This document shows, piece by piece, positions 7,501 through 10,431 of a stretch of DNA of 10,431 nucleotides (position 1 is the stretch's first letter; the number at the start of each line of letters is the position of its first letter). The position numbers and the translations under genes are program-made. Source of the DNA: Spirochaetaceae bacterium (GTDB taxonomy: Bacteria; Spirochaetota; Spirochaetia; Treponematales; Breznakiellaceae); the NCBI GenBank assembly GCA_031256815.1, contig JAIRPU010000116.1, forward strand, positions 1-10,431, read 5' to 3'. The notes under the pieces were generated by a model. That model searched no databases, was not told where the DNA came from, and saw only the letters and a program-made list of their open reading frames with translations.

Positions 7501-8332
7501 CCAGCCTGAATATGTTGCCGCTAATTATGTCTAAAACAACAATTCTGCCTTCGTCATCGTATTTTGCATACCATGGAATTCTGCCACCTTTTTCCAAAGA
7601 ATACTCCCATTTTGCGGCAAGCTGCGGCGCGCCGCCGTCTTTTGATTCGAAAATTTCACCGCCGCGCGTAACAAAAACAAATGTGCGCGAATCGTTTTGA
7701 GCCAGGGAACCTATGGGATAATCGGTGTTAATAATGGAATCTTCGTATAAAATATTGTGTTTATATTCATAATGAGAAAGCTTTTCAGAATTTATATCGT
7801 AATTATAAAGCAAAACAGAACCAGCTTTTAAATACGAAAAGCTAAGTATGCCGTCTTTGCAGCAAAGTGAATTTATTAATGGCATTGTATGCGGGTTATA
7901 ACTGCCGTCCGCCGGATATTCGGTAACAAAAACATCTGCTTTAAATTTACCATTTTCGTAAAGCCGCACCCTGTCTTTTAATGTGCGGAATGCGCTTTTA
8001 TCAATAACAGATTCATAAACAAACAGCCGCCCCTTGTCGTCGCCAGCGGTATCCCAAAACGATACATATTCTTTGTTTTCTCTTGCGTATATACTGTAAT
8101 TAACTTTGCCGTCATAAGTCATGCATACAATTCTTGAAAGCGAGCGGTCTATGACGTAAATGTTGCCGTCCGGCTGGTGTTTTGCGCTTACAGGATAGGT
8201 AAAATCTATTGTTGTTTTAAACGCGGAGCGCTGCAGCATGGGATAGTTATAGATGCTTAAAGACGCGAATATTATAAAAAGAAAAACTGTAATAATAATC
8301 GCCGGTTTGGAACGAAGCGGATTTCGCGGCAT
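4529..8332 (-). CDS. Hybrid sensor histidine kinase with propeller-like sensor, second sensor, HAMP, HisKA, HATPase, REC and Hpt
   Basis: This 1267-residue inner-membrane phosphorelay kinase carries three phosphoryl-carrying domains in one chain. A first membrane helix (11-27) is followed by an extracytoplasmic region (about 35-340) with repeated beta-strand motifs such as DGNIYVIDR, DDKGRLFVYE and DDEGRIVVLD, suggesting a beta-propeller-like sensor. Two membrane helices (about 345-370 and 378-402) lead to a second extracytoplasmic sensor (about 405-568), then a helix (571-590), HAMP (about 591-640) and HisKA with MSHEIRTPMN (His660). The ATPase domain has the N box (773-781), NDTGIGI (813-819) and GTGLGLA (844-850). 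The receiver has VDD (911-913), phospho-acceptor Asp956 in FMDHMMPG and Lys1009. The Hpt domain has His1109 in KVHALKG. About 80 further helical residues close the protein. All key residues are intact. ATG at 8330-8332 lies 15 bases after the upstream stop with no clear Shine-Dalgarno, so translational coupling is likely. The final response regulator is not in the window, and the signal is unknown. Confidence 0.92.
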   Translation of the reverse strand: MPRNPLRSKPAIIITVFLFIIFASLSIYNYPMLQRSAFKTTIDFTYPVSAKHQPDGNIYVIDRSLSRIVCMTYDGKVNYSIYARENKEYVSFWDTAGDDKGRLFVYESVIDKSAFRTLKDRVRLYENGKFKADVFVTEYPADGSYNPHTMPLINSLCCKDGILSFSYLKAGSVLLYNYDINSEKLSHYEYKHNILYEDSIINTDYPIGSLAQNDSRTFVFVTRGGEIFESKDGGAPQLAAKWEYSLEKGGRIPWYAKYDDEGRIVVLDIISGNIFRLEKGGGETALIPEEYLAKLFYSGEMPRKCQYDVCGSFMSGVFGGAVWIYDGAEWTIRKSAELPTSEKAALWAARIFVTVTALFLAVGLVFLFFKVLKKRILLTLRQIIVTLPVFIISYVVLYNMINVFWQGQLYRNVFEDLKRYAEVAAPYFAGETIESINSLDDYKSAKYRSIYETMSLINKNNKDEWNKAYYIDIYKLFSADIYGRQTDIAAYVANSNRENSILCPMWEITAEKRGILDSGAYHSGMELNSTSFWAYSVAPIRDSSGYAVAFLEIGRDMSGFELMMDNQRRKVMLIALAASIILISLMLVLMSRITIRLSQLAKAHNDILDGNYKRRIVYKKNNELGDVIKGFNRMAEELESKLGAEEANRAKSAFLANMSHEIRTPMNTVLGMAELMPQTNLTPLQIEYLNSIKKTSRSLLQIINDILDFSKIEAGKIELIPVHFDIVELFMNVCSMCQFTAEQKNLEFNTEYAEGIPGTVYGDEVRVRQIITNITNNAIKYTRLGSVSVLLNYEYIREFSALDGVYYYTITVNDTGIGIREEDLPKLFSSFQQVDTKINRNVLGTGLGLAVTKRFVELMNGKITVESVYGKGSSFKIFMPLPPGDPKKIERDITVETRFVSAKPGVNILVVDDTPMNLIVAKGFLERHNIFADTAADGYKALQMLEEKNYDLVFMDHMMPGLDGIETTELIRNSNNENKNVPVVALTANAISGMREILVNSGLNDYITKPIESFELNKILLRWLPSDKIILKNDEINAETSDMENQIDLTGLNVIDEINIKEALSRLSGNKKIYKEMLVSFCRETSSIINDIRQLCKNQDWKNYAIKVHALKGMCSSIGAPELFDEAFALEKEAKDAAAENRTSEKAINKTEALCLKTESLSQQISELGIFEDEDENKAVRKIDRIVLVETLNMMRVAAAEALQGVIGATDRLDALSREAERMRFSGSADEAMSGICSSINDFDYEASLMRINMLLEILEQETESSS

Positions 8333-8347
8333 TGTTGTTTTTGCAGT

Positions 8348-8911
8348 TTAGGCAGTTAAGGTTTGTTCCGCTATTTCAGTGGCGCGTTCTTTTCCAAAAA
8401 GCGCTTCGATAATTCGCAATGAAAATTTTAATGCTGCCCCAGGGCCGCGGCCTGTAATTAAATTGCCATCTGCAACAACCATTTCCGGCGTCCAGTTTGC
8501 GCAGCCGCTTTCGCAGCGAACCTGCGCTTCGGTTCCCGGGTAACAAGTATAGGTTCGTCCGGAGAGCAGCCCTTTTGTGCCCAAAACAACGGATGGCGCT
8601 GCACATATAGCGCAGATAAGCTTTTCGGCGCTTTCAAAATCGCGGATAATTTTATCCAGAGGCGCGCAAGCGGCAAGTTTTGCCGCGCCGGGACCGCCAG
8701 GCAGCACAATACAACAGGCGCTGTCCGCATCTATATCTTTTATAAGCGAGTCGGCTATAACAGGTATATTGTGGGAACCGGTTACAGTTTTTGATTCACT
8801 TATAGAAACTGTAGTAAGTTCCGCCCCTGCCCGGCGAAGAAAATCCACTACGCTAAGCGCTTCTACTTCTTCAAACCCGTCAGTTAAAAAAACAAATACT
8901 TTCTTCGCCAT
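8348..8911 (-). CDS. DJ-1/PfpI family protein (YajL/DJ-1-like)
   Basis: This cytoplasmic protein of 187 residues has the usual size for the DJ-1 branch. The N-terminus AKKVFVFLTDGFEEVEALS (2-20) is the family hallmark, with Glu17 corresponding to the glutamate that supports the reactive cysteine. The nucleophile elbow is LICAICAAPSVVLG (98-111), with Cys103 as the expected reactive, oxidation-sensitive cysteine. LPGGPGA (70-76) and ITGRGPGAALKFSLRIIEAL (152-171) are further conserved blocks. Family members are described as chaperones, deglycases, glyoxalases or oxidative-stress proteins, and sequence alone does not separate these. The similar-looking peptidase role of archaeal PfpI is less likely, given the closer match to DJ-1/YajL. 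The ATG is preceded by AAGGAG (8918-8923) with 6-base spacing, the best ribosome site in the leftward cluster. It lies 28 bases after scpA and 15 before the kinase. Confidence 0.93.
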   Translation of the reverse strand: MAKKVFVFLTDGFEEVEALSVVDFLRRAGAELTTVSISESKTVTGSHNIPVIADSLIKDIDADSACCIVLPGGPGAAKLAACAPLDKIIRDFESAEKLICAICAAPSVVLGTKGLLSGRTYTCYPGTEAQVRCESGCANWTPEMVVADGNLITGRGPGAALKFSLRIIEALFGKERATEIAEQTLTA

Positions 8912-8939
8912 AAAAAACTCCTTAAAATAGTTTTATTTT

Positions 8940-9680
8940 TTACCCGTTTTCCGGTTTTCGTATTAGTATATCGCCAAACAAACGGTGCTGGTAGACGTTT
9001 ATAATGCGTAGTTTTACCGCTTCGAGAATCGCTAAAAATGCGCAAACCATATCCATAAGAGTTCCGCGTCCAAGTAAATCTGTCCACAAACATTCACCTT
9101 TTGCACTTAGCAGTTCGTCTATTAAAGTAATTTTTTCGTTTATGGAAACTTCTTCGCGCAAATCCATTATGCGTTCCAAAGAAAGATTTTTTGTAATGTT
9201 AGAAAAAGTTTTTAGCAATGACCATACATCAATTTTTTCCCAAAGCTGCCCGTCTTCAAAAGGCAGGCTGCGCTGCAGTTTTCTTCGTTCTATAACCCAT
9301 TCTGCTTCACGTTCTTTTTCTTCCATTAGCTCCGAAAGTTTTTTAAATTTTTGATATTCAATTAGTTTTTCGACAAGTTCACCACGCGGGTCTTCGGCTT
9401 CGTCATCATCTTTAAATTCAACCGGCAGGAGCATTTTAGATTTAATATACAGCAGCAGCGCGGCGGTAGCGTAGAATTCGCTAAGCCCGTCAAGGTCAAT
9501 TTTGCCGCAAAGAGATAAATATTCAAGATATTGTTCTGTAATTTCGGCAATTGGTATATCGTAAAGATTAACTTTGTTTTCTTTAATAAGAGACAGGAGG
9601 AGGTCGAGCGGCCCGTCAAATTTTTTAAGCTTAAAATGATAAGCTCCGTCCGCTCCGTCAAAAGCAACAGCTTCTTCCAT
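8940..9680 (-). CDS. scpA: ScpA, segregation and condensation protein A (SMC kleisin)
   Basis: ScpA is the kleisin subunit that bridges the two heads of the SMC dimer and, with ScpB, forms the bacterial condensin that compacts and segregates the chromosome. At 246 residues it has the normal length. The N-terminal SMC-neck-binding region reads FKLKKFDGPLDLLLSLIKEN (16-35), followed by LYDIPIAEITEQYLEYL (39-55) and ATAALLLYIKSKMLLP (71-86), all strongly typical. The charged middle (91-140) is the flexible linker. The C-terminal winged helix ends with MVCAFLAILEAVKLRIINVYQ (211-231) and FGDILI (235-240), which bind the SMC head. The ATG at 9678-9680 is the only plausible start and has no Shine-Dalgarno. 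The -10 element of a good promoter ends 6 bases before it, so the mRNA may be leaderless. scpB, often next to scpA, does not follow here. A DJ-1 family gene comes 28 bases later instead. Confidence 0.95.
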   Translation of the reverse strand: MEEAVAFDGADGAYHFKLKKFDGPLDLLLSLIKENKVNLYDIPIAEITEQYLEYLSLCGKIDLDGLSEFYATAALLLYIKSKMLLPVEFKDDDEAEDPRGELVEKLIEYQKFKKLSELMEEKEREAEWVIERRKLQRSLPFEDGQLWEKIDVWSLLKTFSNITKNLSLERIMDLREEVSINEKITLIDELLSAKGECLWTDLLGRGTLMDMVCAFLAILEAVKLRIINVYQHRLFGDILIRKPENG

Positions 9681-9686
9681 AATTTT

Positions 9687-9715
9687 AAGATATTAAAAAA
9701 CCTGAGGTTTGTCAA
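9687..9715 (-). promoter_or_regulatory. Sigma-70-type promoter of the scpA cluster, with palindrome in the spacer
   Basis: Read on the minus strand, a perfect -35 TTGACA (9715-9710) is followed after exactly 17 bases by a -10 TATCTT (9692-9687; four of six consensus bases). Transcription would start about 6-7 bases later, at or next to the A of the scpA ATG (9680). The spacer holds a perfect palindrome, AAACCTGAGGTTT (9698-9710, one central base), placed where a dimeric repressor could block polymerase. Alternatively, on the minus strand this dyad plus the following T-run could act as a weak 5-bp terminator for the upstream tonB transcript. Both readings are inference. Confidence 0.65.
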
Positions 9716-9815
9716 TTACTTTTTTTAAGCAGGTTTAAGATGAAGTTATTTAATTTGAAAACCAAAGCCGCCGTCTGCGCGCCGCATTCCAGGCTAAACG
9801 CCGGTTAACAGCGGA

Positions 9816-10431
9816 TTATCGCAATGAAAATACTACTGGAATTATAAGCTGAATTTCGGCGTGCGGCGGCGGGTAGGGAGCGGCGCGGGAAACGGTCTGA
9901 CAGGCGGCTTCGTCCAGAATTGCAGACCCGCTTGAACGGCGTAAGCGCACTTCGCGTACCGTTCCGGCGGCTTCAAGAATGAATGCAACTTCCGTCCTGC
10001 CTTCTACGCCGGTACGCCTTGCCTGCGCCGGATAAACGAGCGCATTCTGAATTCGCCGCGAAATTGCGCGGTAGTTATTGTCTATATACGCTTTTTGCAT
10101 AGAAAGTTCATCGTTTGTTGTAACTTCGCCGGTGTTTTTTTCCGCGCCGGCCGCCTCTACAACGTCGTCGTCTTTTTCTATAATTGTTTCGGCAAGCTTA
10201 TCTTCTTTTTGCGGGACAGGCGGCGGTGTTTTTTGGGGGAGCCGTGGAGCGGCAAGCGGAGCAGCTTCGGATATGTTTACCAGATGCAACGCTGTTTCTG
10301 TTATTCCGCTTTCTGCCGCGGCGCGCAGGTTAAACCGCATGGCAAATAAAAGAATAGCATGAAACGCTATAACGCCGCCGCAAACAAAAAGGCGCAGCTT
10401 CCTGCTTCGCTTTTCCTGAAAAACTCTGCCT
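9816..10431 (-). CDS. tonB: TonB family energy transducer (5' end outside the window)
   Basis: TonB couples the inner-membrane proton gradient, through ExbB/ExbD, to active transport by outer-membrane receptors. The frame stays open to the window edge, giving 204 visible residues and no start. The ATG at 10340 is internal, because the preceding 30 residues form a basic stretch (EKRSRKLR) and the hydrophobic anchor helix FVCGGVIAFHAILLFA. The histidine at visible residue 24 resembles the functional TonB anchor histidine. A short Pro-rich, then acidic linker follows (APRLPQKTPPPVPQKEDK and onwards). The C-terminal domain is typical: NALVYPAQARRTGVEGRTEV, FILEAAGTVREVRLRRSSGS, ILDEAACQTVSRAAPYPPP, ending in IIPVVFSLR before TAA at 9816-9818. 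The linker is short compared with E. coli TonB. Partners exbB and exbD are probably upstream outside the window. Bases 9719-9815 between tonB and the scpA promoter hold no convincing gene and no strong terminator. Confidence 0.9.
   Translation of the reverse strand, partial: GRVFQEKRSRKLRLFVCGGVIAFHAILLFAMRFNLRAAAESGITETALHLVNISEAAPLAAPRLPQKTPPPVPQKEDKLAETIIEKDDDVVEAAGAEKNTGEVTTNDELSMQKAYIDNNYRAISRRIQNALVYPAQARRTGVEGRTEVAFILEAAGTVREVRLRRSSGSAILDEAACQTVSRAAPYPPPHAEIQLIIPVVFSLR

Noticed and set aside
9740..9808. A 22-codon plus-strand ORF (MKLFNLKTKAAV...) between tonB and scpA
   Set aside because: There is no good Shine-Dalgarno, no hydrophobic or other recognisable feature, and a single copy only. 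Chance is sufficient, though conservation in relatives would reopen it.

Overview
The window looks like chromosomal DNA of a Gram-negative-type (diderm) bacterium of moderate to low G+C content, with many A/T homopolymer runs. A spirochaete close to Treponema is my best guess. The clues are a beta-strand-rich, probable outer-membrane protein resembling treponemal DUF3943-type proteins, a TonB protein, a very large sensor kinase with a fused phosphorelay, and a long homopolymeric C/G tract upstream of a surface-modification gene. No rRNA, tRNA, CRISPR array, transposase or phage gene was seen, so the taxonomic call is inference.

The left part (1-3637) is transcribed rightwards. It begins with the 3' part of a probable outer-membrane beta-barrel protein. 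A 242-base intergenic stretch follows, holding a run of 15 C and, just before the next gene, a hairpin that places the Shine-Dalgarno sequence in its loop and the start codon in its stem. Next come an AlgI/DltB-type membrane-bound O-acyltransferase and, 20 bases later, an AlgJ/AlgX-like SGNH-hydrolase partner. Together they look like a two-gene machine that moves acetyl groups across the inner membrane onto an extracytoplasmic glycan. The C tract and the hairpin suggest that this activity could be switched or tuned.

The middle holds a short, very G+C-rich island of small repeats (about 3638-3740) between the converging transcription units.

The right part (3790-9715) is a leftward four-gene cluster that starts at a good sigma-70-type promoter: scpA (chromosome segregation), a DJ-1/PfpI family protein, a 1267-residue hybrid histidine kinase with two extracytoplasmic sensor regions plus receiver and Hpt domains, and larB (nickel-pincer nucleotide cofactor synthesis). 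Gaps are 28 and 15 bases, and the last pair overlaps. The promoter places the probable transcription start at or next to the scpA start codon, so scpA may be translated from a leaderless message. A perfect palindrome lies in the promoter spacer.

At the right edge a TonB-like energy transducer, also leftward, runs off the window. Its membrane anchor and histidine are visible upstream of the first internal ATG, so the true start is outside the window.
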